From positions 3,596,001-3,660,000 of the forward strand of contig JAPFFF010000001.1 in NCBI GenBank assembly GCA_039105265.1: 64,000 nt of DNA. The letters run 5' to 3'. Under the pieces are notes generated by a model that saw nothing but the letters and a program-made list of their open reading frames with translations, did not search any database and was not told the origin of the DNA. The first letter of the stretch is position 1. Each line of letters starts with the position of its first letter. The translations under genes and the position numbers were made by a program. Origin of the DNA: Tritrichomonas musculus (lineage: Eukaryota > Parabasalia > Tritrichomonadida > Tritrichomonadidae). Shown here one piece after another: positions 55,114 through 64,000 of the stretch.

Positions 55114-58100
55114 CTAATGTAAAAATCTATGTATATGAATTTTTCCCATGCTGTCACCGATGATCATTCTCATTTCGTCCTTATGGAAAGCCAGCGACGT
55201 TACTGTATAATCTGCAGTATTTATTGTACTTGAAATTGGCTCCATGAAAGGCAGCACGTAAAAGTGGATCAAATTGTCCGACATTGCAACTGCCAAATAA
55301 TCCATTCCATCATTCCATGAAATTGCTCTTGCAATTATCCAAGACGGCTCGAAGTTCTTATTACAAATGAATTTCAAGTTCTGATCGTAAACCACTGAAT
55401 AAGAACCGTTAGTAGGTCCATTTTGCGCAATTACAATAAAACCGAAATCGCTGACGGTTATTGAAGACGGTTCTTTCAAATCGATGAAAGCGTCCCAACA
55501 GAAATCCCAATTCACAAGTGAATTGACACTTATGTAACCGTCGGAAGAAGCGGCCACGCAAATTCTCAATTTCTGATTGATTTCCAAGGCTGAGATTGCA
55601 GCTCGATGTTTTGAGACGCAATGCAAATGCTTCATCTTTTTGTTGTCCCAGATTCGAACAGTGCAATCTTCCGATCCGGTGGCGATGTATTCATCGCTGA
55701 TGGCCAAAGCAGTTATCTTCTTATTGTGTGCGCGGGAAATCATTGAAGGCTCAACATTGACGCCTTCAAATCGAAAGATGTAGATTGCGCAATCCCAGGG
55801 CAATGCAACAACAGCCGAATGCGTGCTAACAACAGCTCTTTGGCCAACTTTGCAGATGTCTTCAAGTTCAGTTGGCATCCGGAGTTGAAGATGTCCTCGT
55901 GCTTGGCCTCCTATGAAAAAGTCAAGGTCCGAATTCAATGCAACGTTCATCACTGAGCCACAGTCAGGAGACAGCGCAATGATGGAGCTCTCGGGACAAA
56001 GTTCAACAAACTTTTCTTCGCCAAAAAAGACGTTTGTGAATAAGATTGGCGAAAAGTTCCGCTGCGGAGGTTCGTCAATGAAGAGCTGACGTGGAGCTGA
56101 TCCAAAACATGCCGTGTATTCGCGAATGATTTCGATTTCTGAATCAGTTTTGCCAACAATTGATGTGTCGTAATAATATGGATGGAAAACGTTGTTCACT
56201 TTTTCTGAGTTCGGCAAACGTGAATTTGGACCAAAAATAAGATTGATCCACTGTGGAAGATAGAGGGTAACAAATGGATCTTCAAGTGCTTTTCGATTCT
56301 TGCTAACAAAGTCAAGCGGACTTTTGGCCCATTTGGGAAGAATGACGTCATTTATCTTCTCGTTAGTTTTCTTGCAAATGCCAAGATCAAGCTTGTTCTC
56401 ATTAACAAGAAAATCAGGAAGATAAAAGAACTCTGGCGTTAATTCTCTGAAGTCCATTTGCGATGACGTTGCACTTTTCCACGCCTCAGGTATCGAAATA
56501 AATAAACGGTCGCCAACATCAAATTTTCCATTCTGTAAATCAATGTGAAGTGATGTGAATGGTTCCATTCTTATCAAATAACCGATAACCGTTGCCGATG
56601 AAGAATATAACGCGCCATACAAAAAGTTGGTCATTTCATCGTGCTTGTCATCTGTGCTTATTCGTGATTTAAGGTCATTTAATCGACCTTCATTCATCGC
56701 TCCCATCGGCTTCGATAAATCACGAAACGTCTCAGGCTTCGTCAGATCTAAAACATCAGATGTGTAGTCTGATATGATCCATGGAAAGACTGGGTATTGT
56801 GACAGGTCATGGTAAGTCCTGCCCGAATATTTATTCAATTTTAACAAGTAGTCAAAATTGGTCAATTTTCCATTTTGCCAGTCATGTATCGCCCTACTCA
56901 AAAGTGGGACGATATCGTTATCGGTCATCTGGATGAACTTCAATGTTTCAAGATGACGATCATTGATGAATTCAAGGAAAATTGATCGTTGTTCACTTGA
57001 TACAAAATCAAAGAAATACGACTTTTTCAATGTAGTGAAAATTTCAATGGATGAGTTAACGTGCAAATATCTTCTCAAAAAGATCTTTGTGATCGTTTCT
57101 AATTGAATCTGTATGAACCGATGTGGAGAGTCAAATATAATGAACGATTGTGTAACTGACAACTTCCCTGAATTAACCGAACTTATCGTGATATTGCATG
57201 CATCTAATTTCAATAACGCAGCGTCGTTACTCAAATTTATTGAAGTGTTGCTCAATTGACTCTTTTCAACGGCCGCCAGTGCAAGATCACCTTTGAATTC
57301 GTTTGTTCTTTCTTTGGCAAATTGTTGATTATATGCTTCTGTTGCATCTTCTTTAGAGCCAATGTCACGAAGTAAAGAGGCATCCTTATGATCAGTGTAT
57401 TTATAATTGGGCTTCAAAAAGAAATGACACCAACCGAAGTAATTTTCACTCATTTTTCGATGCGTGACAACTTCAACTTCAGGCGTTTGCCATGGTCCAT
57501 TACGTGAAGAAAGAACTCTAAACAATTTCTTATAAGTCTTCATTGATGTTATGTTTTCATTCAATCGAAGAAGAGCAAATTGTTCCAAATTGTTTCGAAG
57601 AAGCTGATCTCTCGGCAACTGTCCGTTCTTTAACTTTGGAATCAATTGTGATGAAAAGCATAACTTCTTAGACAAAATGTCAATTTGACTTTCTGTCTTA
57701 TTTATTTCATTCTTGATTAATTTCAAAAATTTCGTTTGCATGTGATTTTCGTCTTCATAAATTGGAGCGAAAACTGATTCGAAGTTGAATTCATCAAGTT
57801 TGATCATTGGAATAACTATTTTATATTCTTTTTGTAAGAAATCGGAATAATTTTTACTATTTTTAAGAAGAATTTCTGCCATTCTTTTATTACTTGGATT
57901 TTTGTATAATGAATTATTCTTAACATTTTCAATAACCGCTTTTACAAGGCCATAAAAGATGTAATTAATTGACCTTTTAATATGTGCTTTAATGTGCTCA
58001 ATTGTCTGAAACATTGACAATGCTAAATCAGCAAGATTGGCAAATTCAAGCTGATCAGATTGGAATGAAAGACCCGTTTTTATTAAGAAACCAAGAAGTT

Positions 58101-61100
58101 CAAGTGGATGAATTGAATTCTTTCGATTAACGGTCGTTTTCTCTTTAACTGAAAGAATTGGCACAGCTCTCGATATCAAAGCATCAATGAGTAATGCAGC
58201 AAGAGAACTATCACACCATTCTCTAGTGTCCATGTTATTAATTTCACGCGAAGAATGAGTGAAATTGAATAGTTTATGAATCTGACGATTCACTACATGT
58301 TCTTGCTTCTGCGGTGTAGTAATAGGATTGAATGTCTGGAGAGCATTCATGTTACCTGAAACGAGAGGAGAAAGACCAACAACAGAGGAAGCATTATTAC
58401 TCACATTAGAAGCAAAACTATCATTTGAAGAAGATAAAATAATAGGTGATTCAGATGCATATGAACTATGAACAGAGTCCAAATTGAATGATGAAGGAAG
58501 ATTCGTTGTTGATACAAATTCAGACGAATTCAAATCACTATCGTCAAAACTTATCATATTATCAGATGAACCTCTCAATGACTTGAAATTATCAGATGAA
58601 AGTGAAGATCCAGGCTGTGACAAATATAAAGAATTAGAAGAAGATCCATCGAATGAAGAACTGAGTGATTTCTGTGATAATTTAAGAAGATCTTGATATG
58701 TATAATTAACATCTTTTGCAGAATTATCAAAATTAGGAACAATCATTATAAACTTCGCAATTTGTAAATAAATCTTTGAAAAAGTGGCAGGCTCAATAAG
58801 ACTATAAGGACGAGCAGCAAGATTTTCTTTCTTCAAAAATTCAATATAAATGAGTCTAATGATGTATGAATAGTCTTTCTTGGCCTGACAAGAAACAATT
58901 TGCACAAATTGTGGCATTGAAAAGAATTGTGAAGCAGGCGAAAATGATGAAAAAGTGGAATTTTGAGAAATTGTCGAATTCAATTGTAATGAATTCTTCT
59001 TTGGTTTGCTTCGACAACTTTTATTGTATAGAAAAGCAAGCAGTTCAATTGTGTTACGTGAAATCTGGTTCATTTCAGCATTCTCATTCGGCATTTGTGC
59101 CATTAATAGAAGAAGAAATGGATGATCCCAATTTCCCTTCAAAAGAGCAGCATCCATTTTCATTAGGTCATCGATTAGATCGAAATATTTCATCATATTT
59201 TCTTCATCTTGCGCTTGAACAGCGAGAATGTATAACGAAATAAATCTTGGTTCTGAGATCGCCAAGTTTGCTGTATCATGAGCTGATAAATGAGCTTCAC
59301 GAGGTTTAATCATGTTTCTTTCAATTATCTTCAATAAGTCAATGTCAACACTTTTTGAATCAATTTCGCGAACTATTCCATTGTCCCAGTCTTCTTTCTT
59401 GAATGGCAACAAGAAAGAATTGTCAATATTTAAATAAATCTTGAATACTTTCTTTATTAACGTTGGATCAGGAACTTTAAATAGTCCAAACAAAGTCGAA
59501 AAGCGATTTTTCTTCTTCATGAATAGAATTGCAATTGGATTCTTTCTATTCATCAAATAAGAGAACATGTCAACCGATTCTCGTGTGAAATCCAGATCTA
59601 AAGCATCACTACAGAATGACAAAAGAAGATCAAAATCTTCTTCTCTTAAATAATCATCAGACAACTTTTTGATAATATCCCAGAAAAAGTTGCGAAGTTG
59701 TGAACAATCATCAGGTCTTTTTCCATCGATTTTCTTCCCTTCAATGTCCATTTTAGTGTCATTTTCGAGACAAATTTTCTTATTTGTTCGATTTGTCCAC
59801 AAATAAACTCTCATTAAAGTCATTATCTTAGATATATTAAAACCGTTTAGATAACTTTTTGTGAACTTGCCATTCAATTTTTCAATGATCATATCAATGA
59901 ACTTTTTATAAATAGTTTTTTGCCTTTCAATAGGCAAATAAATCCACAATTTAAAGTTCAACAAGATGTAATCAATGAATTGAACAGAGAGAGGAATGAA
60001 AGTTAATTTCGGGAAAAGTTCACAAATTGCATCAATTGTCTTGTCACTTTGCAACTTTTCTAATGAAACCAAACTTAATAAAAATGCCAAAATTTTTGCA
60101 CCACCAACTTTTCGAAAAGTCCTTTGATTTTGAGTTGTCATTCCGAGAACAGAAGTGAAGAAAGAAAGCAAAGTTGGAAGTAAATCATCTTTTGCTTCTT
60201 TGCCACCAACTAAAGGTTGTTCAATTTGACCAAAGAAAGGCATTAAGGCCAAAAAACCGCCAATTGAATCAAGAAGCATCAACAATTGTGGTTCGGTTTG
60301 AATAATTCGACCTGTAACGCGCATTGTTGATGAATCGATTAGATTAATTGCAAATCTCTTCAATGATACTTGGGCATTGAAAATAAAGAGAAAATCAGGC
60401 GCAATTGAAGGTTTGAAAAGCGACAAAAAAGAAGGCGGAAACCTGGCTGCTTCCGTTATATGAAACGATGCAACTGGACTATAAGGAAGTACTGTTAACA
60501 ATTTAGTTTCATTTGTGTTGAATACTTTCTTGGATAAAAACGTTCGTGATAGTTGACATGGAACATTATCAAGTGCTTTAAAGTATGAAAAATCAGTCTC
60601 AAAGAGAAATGGCTCGTGTTGATATATGTAACTGTTATTATTATATAAAATTAAAATGCTATTTGGCTTGTAATTATACCCTATTATAAAATAGCTAAAT
60701 TTGGTAGTGTCAAGTGGAACCTTCCTTGAGTCTTTGTATTCTTGTTTGCCATTCTTGATGAAAATTTCAATTTTGTCATAAACATATTTAATTGATATTT
60801 TGGAGGACGAATTGGCAAACTCAACAATTGTGCCTAAAAATCGATCCTTAAGAAAACGAAGGTCAAAATATAAGGTGAAATCTTTGTTTATGATCTCAAT
60901 TGGGACATTTTGAAGCTGTAAGTACGTCTTCTCACCACAGAGATCAAAAAAGGCAGATGGCAAATTTTCTGTTTCTTTTAGTAATATTTCAATGGCTCTA
61001 ATTATATTTGTGGTAAAAAATGGTCGCTTGTGTCCCGGTAATGATGTGCATAATCTGATCAGTGAACAAAGATCGCTGTTTTTCATGGAGAAAATTGAAA

Positions 61101-63546
61101 TATAAACAAAGAAGTCAAAAACAATATCAAATTTCTCGTCTTTTTCTTCTTTCGTTCGATATTCTGATAAAAACCTAAGAATTCGAGCTGGAAGCTCAGA
61201 TTGGCATAGGTCATAGATGATATATTCATCAAGATCAAAACATTTCGTAATGAATTCAATGAATTCTTTGATTTCATCTTTTTGAATAGATATTGCAAAT
61301 AATAATGATATTGGTGACGTATTGACAATCTTCCTTGGAATAGTGTTACCTTGATCATCACCAAAAACAATCTTCCATAAACTTGAGGTGTCAAAATTGT
61401 CTTGAACTAAATTTTCAACTTTGAGGAAAATGTCAAATTTGAATGAAAAATAGGCTTGTTTTGCAGTCATCTTGGAGAAGATGTTTAACAAGATTTCTAA
61501 GGCAACATCACATTTAAGTCTGACTGAACTTTCTATAAGAAAATCAAGAAAGTTTGTATTATTAAAAATATCTGCTATCTCGTATGGATTGGCATCAAAA
61601 CCTCTGGAACAACATTGCAAAAGAATTAATAAAATTGGATTCGTAATCTCAAATGTCGAAAAGAATTTGACTACCATCAAAAAAGTGTCTGATTTTGCTG
61701 TAAATTGTTCAAATAATAAAATTAATTGAACTGATGTAAAATTAATCGTTGAATCATCATAAATATGACACAAAATTACTTTTGTATATTCAACATTATC
61801 AAAAAAATATTGAAAAATTGTTGGAAAACTGTCGATCGAATCAACAAAAGAAAGAAGTTGTTTTCTCGTTGTTTCTAATTTTACTAAAAGGGATAAATCA
61901 AAATCATTTGAATTAGATTCGCGCTTTTGAATTAAATCTTGATGAAGATATGCAAGTTCAGATAATAAGTTAGCAAACTTCGTCGAAATGTTAGTCATCG
62001 TGCACGCTCGAATAAATGTTATAGTTGAATCAACTGAAGATTTGGTTAAGCAATTGAAAATTTTCGGATTAACTTCTAATAATTTTGAATAATCAACAGC
62101 AAAAATCAGAAAATCGCTCAAAAAATATGGATTGCTTATATGATATTTATCGATAAGATGATTCAGCGTGTTGGCAACAAATTCTTGAAGAATTTCATCT
62201 GGGGTTTTGATAAAAGCATATAAATATAGAGTATAGTAAAAGTTCGTTTGGTGTAATGCTTCAATAACAGGTGATATATCGCTTGCAATAAATTGATAGA
62301 GCCATGTCGCTAGAAAGTATGGAAAAACTGGTAATTTTTTTAATTCCTCATCAGCTAAAAGATTATTAATAAAAGTTTTATGAAATTCTGATCGAAAACT
62401 CTTTCCACCTGTATTAAATAATTGTAAAGCTCCCATTATTATTTGGATTATGTCTACATTACCATTAATGCATTCTGGTACAGTTACGGGGACGATTGCT
62501 ATTTTTTGATTAGTTGATCGGTTTTCTAGAGGAATCGATGATATATCGTTAGAAAAGGTCCGTTTAGTTGGATGATTAATTAACGAAAAATAATTTTTAT
62601 TTCCATCCAGAATTGGTGTTTGATTTATAGAATTTTCCTGATGCTTTTTAATTGAAAAGTCGACAAGTTTTATTGTACTAACCAAAAAAGTGGATATTCG
62701 GCTACATCTTTCGCTATTAAAAATAAAATTAGCAATTTCGTCATTAAGTCTACTGAGAGAATTTAAAAATACAATTAATCTAATTGAGGGAGCCAGAGGT
62801 AATGATTTTGTGGTAATAATTTGAACTATATTACGAATGACGTCAAAAACCTGAATATCCATTGTAACAGATTTATCAACATATTTATATAAAAGGTCAA
62901 GTAAATCATTAAAAATTTGAATCTGTGTTGCTGTATATGGTTCTCCTGAATCACTTTGAAACGCACCTATTGAGTTGAAAAAGAAAGGCAAAAATCGTGG
63001 TATTTCTTTTACCGTAAAAAAATCTTCGTTTTTATAAAGTTCAAGCAAAAGTTCTAAAATATCTTGATAAATTTTATATCGTGGGTTTGTAATATCAACA
63101 TCATTCATTCTTTTTGCGAGAGGAGAAATTACGTATGCTAAAGCCATCGAACATTGATGAGCAAAATGCTTTTTTGATGGAAATTCAGCAAATAATCTTC
63201 CCAGAATAATCTTTACAGATTCTAAAAATTTCATTTGATTTCGACGTAAAAGTTGTGGCATAAAATATCCAATTGCAACCAGTTGTCGTAAGCAAACAGA
63301 AAATTCGCAAAGGGCGGGATCAGTATCGATAACTGTTGAATAATCGAGTAAAAGAGCAAGTGCACGTCCTTGTTCATCTCTAGGTAATGATTGCGTAAAT
63401 TGTTTTACAAGCGCTCGATCGAAATTTAAATGTTCTGATTCAATTGAAACTGGAAGAGAGTGAATCGAAAGAATTTCATCGATGTCGAATTCGGATATTA
63501 AGGATACTGTTTCTTCTTTAAATGAAATATATCGAGATAAATTCAT
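55114..63546 (-). CDS. Giant BEACH-WD40 protein 2 (LYST/neurobeachin-like, 2,810 aa)
   Basis: From the ATG at 63546. Same architecture as BEACH protein 1: helical repeats (1-880), LamG-like fold (about 889-1010), helical repeats with a Ser/Asn-rich low-complexity insert (about 1620-1740, phrases like SSSFDGSSSNSLYLSQPG), PH-BEACH (about 2107-2195, IQLETITKIFLRRYLHVNSS), BEACH (about 2212-2492, NFDYLLKLNKYSGRTYHDLS then QYPVFPWIISDYTSDVLDLT; FRELTPEFFYLPDFL), and WD40 (about 2600-2810, ATGSEDCTVRIWDNKKMKHL). The BEACH domains of the two proteins are much more alike than their N-terminal parts, pointing to an old duplication. It lacks the poly-Asn loop. Predicted role: membrane trafficking or lysosome-related organelle control in the cytosol. 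TCATT lies about 21 nt before the ATG. Confidence 0.95.
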   Translation of the reverse strand: MNLSRYISFKEETVSLISEFDIDEILSIHSLPVSIESEHLNFDRALVKQFTQSLPRDEQGRALALLLDYSTVIDTDPALCEFSVCLRQLVAIGYFMPQLLRRNQMKFLESVKIILGRLFAEFPSKKHFAHQCSMALAYVISPLAKRMNDVDITNPRYKIYQDILELLLELYKNEDFFTVKEIPRFLPFFFNSIGAFQSDSGEPYTATQIQIFNDLLDLLYKYVDKSVTMDIQVFDVIRNIVQIITTKSLPLAPSIRLIVFLNSLSRLNDEIANFIFNSERCSRISTFLVSTIKLVDFSIKKHQENSINQTPILDGNKNYFSLINHPTKRTFSNDISSIPLENRSTNQKIAIVPVTVPECINGNVDIIQIIMGALQLFNTGGKSFRSEFHKTFINNLLADEELKKLPVFPYFLATWLYQFIASDISPVIEALHQTNFYYTLYLYAFIKTPDEILQEFVANTLNHLIDKYHISNPYFLSDFLIFAVDYSKLLEVNPKIFNCLTKSSVDSTITFIRACTMTNISTKFANLLSELAYLHQDLIQKRESNSNDFDLSLLVKLETTRKQLLSFVDSIDSFPTIFQYFFDNVEYTKVILCHIYDDSTINFTSVQLILLFEQFTAKSDTFLMVVKFFSTFEITNPILLILLQCCSRGFDANPYEIADIFNNTNFLDFLIESSVRLKCDVALEILLNIFSKMTAKQAYFSFKFDIFLKVENLVQDNFDTSSLWKIVFGDDQGNTIPRKIVNTSPISLLFAISIQKDEIKEFIEFITKCFDLDEYIIYDLCQSELPARILRFLSEYRTKEEKDEKFDIVFDFFVYISIFSMKNSDLCSLIRLCTSLPGHKRPFFTTNIIRAIEILLKETENLPSAFFDLCGEKTYLQLQNVPIEIINKDFTLYFDLRFLKDRFLGTIVEFANSSSKISIKYVYDKIEIFIKNGKQEYKDSRKVPLDTTKFSYFIIGYNYKPNSILILYNNNSYIYQHEPFLFETDFSYFKALDNVPCQLSRTFLSKKVFNTNETKLLTVLPYSPVASFHITEAARFPPSFLSLFKPSIAPDFLFIFNAQVSLKRFAINLIDSSTMRVTGRIIQTEPQLLMLLDSIGGFLALMPFFGQIEQPLVGGKEAKDDLLPTLLSFFTSVLGMTTQNQRTFRKVGGAKILAFLLSLVSLEKLQSDKTIDAICELFPKLTFIPLSVQFIDYILLNFKLWIYLPIERQKTIYKKFIDMIIEKLNGKFTKSYLNGFNISKIMTLMRVYLWTNRTNKKICLENDTKMDIEGKKIDGKRPDDCSQLRNFFWDIIKKLSDDYLREEDFDLLLSFCSDALDLDFTRESVDMFSYLMNRKNPIAILFMKKKNRFSTLFGLFKVPDPTLIKKVFKIYLNIDNSFLLPFKKEDWDNGIVREIDSKSVDIDLLKIIERNMIKPREAHLSAHDTANLAISEPRFISLYILAVQAQDEENMMKYFDLIDDLMKMDAALLKGNWDHPFLLLLMAQMPNENAEMNQISRNTIELLAFLYNKSCRSKPKKNSLQLNSTISQNSTFSSFSPASQFFSMPQFVQIVSCQAKKDYSYIIRLIYIEFLKKENLAARPYSLIEPATFSKIYLQIAKFIMIVPNFDNSAKDVNYTYQDLLKLSQKSLSSSFDGSSSNSLYLSQPGSSLSSDNFKSLRGSSDNMISFDDSDLNSSEFVSTTNLPSSFNLDSVHSSYASESPIILSSSNDSFASNVSNNASSVVGLSPLVSGNMNALQTFNPITTPQKQEHVVNRQIHKLFNFTHSSREINNMDTREWCDSSLAALLIDALISRAVPILSVKEKTTVNRKNSIHPLELLGFLIKTGLSFQSDQLEFANLADLALSMFQTIEHIKAHIKRSINYIFYGLVKAVIENVKNNSLYKNPSNKRMAEILLKNSKNYSDFLQKEYKIVIPMIKLDEFNFESVFAPIYEDENHMQTKFLKLIKNEINKTESQIDILSKKLCFSSQLIPKLKNGQLPRDQLLRNNLEQFALLRLNENITSMKTYKKLFRVLSSRNGPWQTPEVEVVTHRKMSENYFGWCHFFLKPNYKYTDHKDASLLRDIGSKEDATEAYNQQFAKERTNEFKGDLALAAVEKSQLSNTSINLSNDAALLKLDACNITISSVNSGKLSVTQSFIIFDSPHRFIQIQLETITKIFLRRYLHVNSSIEIFTTLKKSYFFDFVSSEQRSIFLEFINDRHLETLKFIQMTDNDIVPLLSRAIHDWQNGKLTNFDYLLKLNKYSGRTYHDLSQYPVFPWIISDYTSDVLDLTKPETFRDLSKPMGAMNEGRLNDLKSRISTDDKHDEMTNFLYGALYSSSATVIGYLIRMEPFTSLHIDLQNGKFDVGDRLFISIPEAWKSATSSQMDFRELTPEFFYLPDFLVNENKLDLGICKKTNEKINDVILPKWAKSPLDFVSKNRKALEDPFVTLYLPQWINLIFGPNSRLPNSEKVNNVFHPYYYDTSIVGKTDSEIEIIREYTACFGSAPRQLFIDEPPQRNFSPILFTNVFFGEEKFVELCPESSIIALSPDCGSVMNVALNSDLDFFIGGQARGHLQLRMPTELEDICKVGQRAVVSTHSAVVALPWDCAIYIFRFEGVNVEPSMISRAHNKKITALAISDEYIATGSEDCTVRIWDNKKMKHLHCVSKHRAAISALEINQKLRICVAASSDGYISVNSLVNWDFCWDAFIDLKEPSSITVSDFGFIVIAQNGPTNGSYSVVYDQNLKFICNKNFEPSWIIARAISWNDGMDYLAVAMSDNLIHFYVLPFMEPISSTINTADYTVTSLAFHKDEMRMIIGDSMGKIHIHRFLH

Positions 63547-63567
63547 TAAATTTTAAAGCAATCTTTT

Positions 63568-63572
63568 AATGA
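63568..63572 (-). promoter_or_regulatory. Initiator-like TCATT before BEACH gene 2
   Basis: TCATT on the minus strand 21 nt before the ATG. It fits TCA-Y-(T/A), but the distance is at the long end, so this is weak. Confidence 0.3.
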
Positions 63573-63931
63573 TTTTTTTTACTCAATTGAAAAATAAAGA
63601 TAATGCTGAAAAATTGATTATTTTTTGAGTTTAATTAAAATGTATGTTAAAAATAATAACTCCCTATATTTATACTTCTAATATATAATTAAAAATAATA
63701 ATTTCATTATTTAATCTCTGTATAATTTGGAATATTTAAAATAAAAATTTGAATGATATATGATCGTCGCAAAAAAAAACGATAAAATATTAAATTTAAA
63801 ATATCTTCAAATAAAATGCAAATTCTGGGGAAATGAAAGCTCTGTATTAGGAATTTGAACTTCTATTTAATAAATTTAGTTTAATAAGATGGTAGAATTA
63901 AATTATATTAGTTTCATATAATTAACAAGAT
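63573..63931. other. Intergenic spacer
   Basis: AT-rich DNA between the edge gene's stop and the BEACH 2 start. No feature seen. Confidence 0.5.
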
Positions 63932-64000
63932 TTATTTTTCATCGAAAATAGATGATCCAAAATATGTCATCATATTATTAATAATTTCATCATCAAGCTT
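63932..64000 (-). CDS. C-terminal end of a gene entering from the right edge
   Basis: The minus strand at the right edge reads KLDDEIINNMMTYFGSSIFD then EK and a TAA stop at 63934-63932. The frame is open to the edge (22 codons), its composition is coding-like, and AT-rich spacer begins straight after. The stop is followed by A, as in the trichomonad UAAA signal. Too short to name. Confidence 0.45.
   Translation of the reverse strand, partial: KLDDEIINNMMTYFGSSIFDEK

Overview
The window looks like a piece of an AT-rich, gene-sparse trichomonad (parabasalid) nuclear genome, most likely Tritrichomonas or a close relative. This is an inference. It rests on very long uninterrupted coding regions without visible introns, roughly 70-75% AT, trichomonad-style TCA-Y-W initiator motifs just upstream of several ATGs, giant BEACH/WD40 genes, a two-repeat Myb factor, a secreted beta-amylase, and intergenic DNA crowded with DNA-transposon debris. 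No standard rRNA, tRNA, CRISPR array or prokaryotic operon signal was seen.

Layout. 0-5.7 kb: the 5' end of an unknown gene running off the left edge, a VPS26-type retromer subunit, a PIAS/SIZ-type SUMO E3 ligase with a Met/Asn/Gln-rich N-terminal half, and a small hypothetical gene, all on the minus strand. 6.4-7.8 kb: a TA-flanked Tc1/mariner-size element with an eroded helix-turn-helix gene. 8.4-9.6 kb: a divergent PP2A B55 WD40 regulatory subunit on the plus strand. 9.7-11.3 kb: unrecognised decayed coding sequence. 11.6-17.1 kb: a Fringe/GT31-like type II membrane glycosyltransferase and a cytosolic carboxypeptidase (tubulin deglutamylase family). 19.6-21.9 kb: a secreted GH14 beta-amylase and a four-pass membrane protein.

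22-43 kb is a transposon graveyard interrupted by only one convincing host gene, a Myb factor at 41 kb. It holds hAT-like, P-like and MULE-like transposase remnants, a Helitron replicase/helicase remnant next to a ubiquitin-protease-like fragment, a nearly whole pogo/Tigger-type element with 238-bp terminal inverted repeats, a 1.4-kb element with about 220-bp inverted repeats, a TA-flanked element carrying a 0.5-kb minisatellite, several MITEs or foldback elements, and a divergent 0.7-kb repeat present twice.

44-63.5 kb is compact and host-like. Two giant PH-BEACH-WD40 paralogues (2,987 and 2,810 aa) lie in the same orientation on either side of a 383-aa coiled-coil gene. The 3' ends of both BEACH genes are visibly richer in GC than their 5' two-thirds. 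A final C-terminal gene fragment enters at the right edge. Functionally the host genes lean towards membrane trafficking (VPS26, two BEACH proteins), signalling and modification (PP2A-B, SUMO ligase, carboxypeptidase), transcription (Myb) and secreted or luminal carbohydrate enzymes (beta-amylase, glycosyltransferase). No operon-like link between them is visible.
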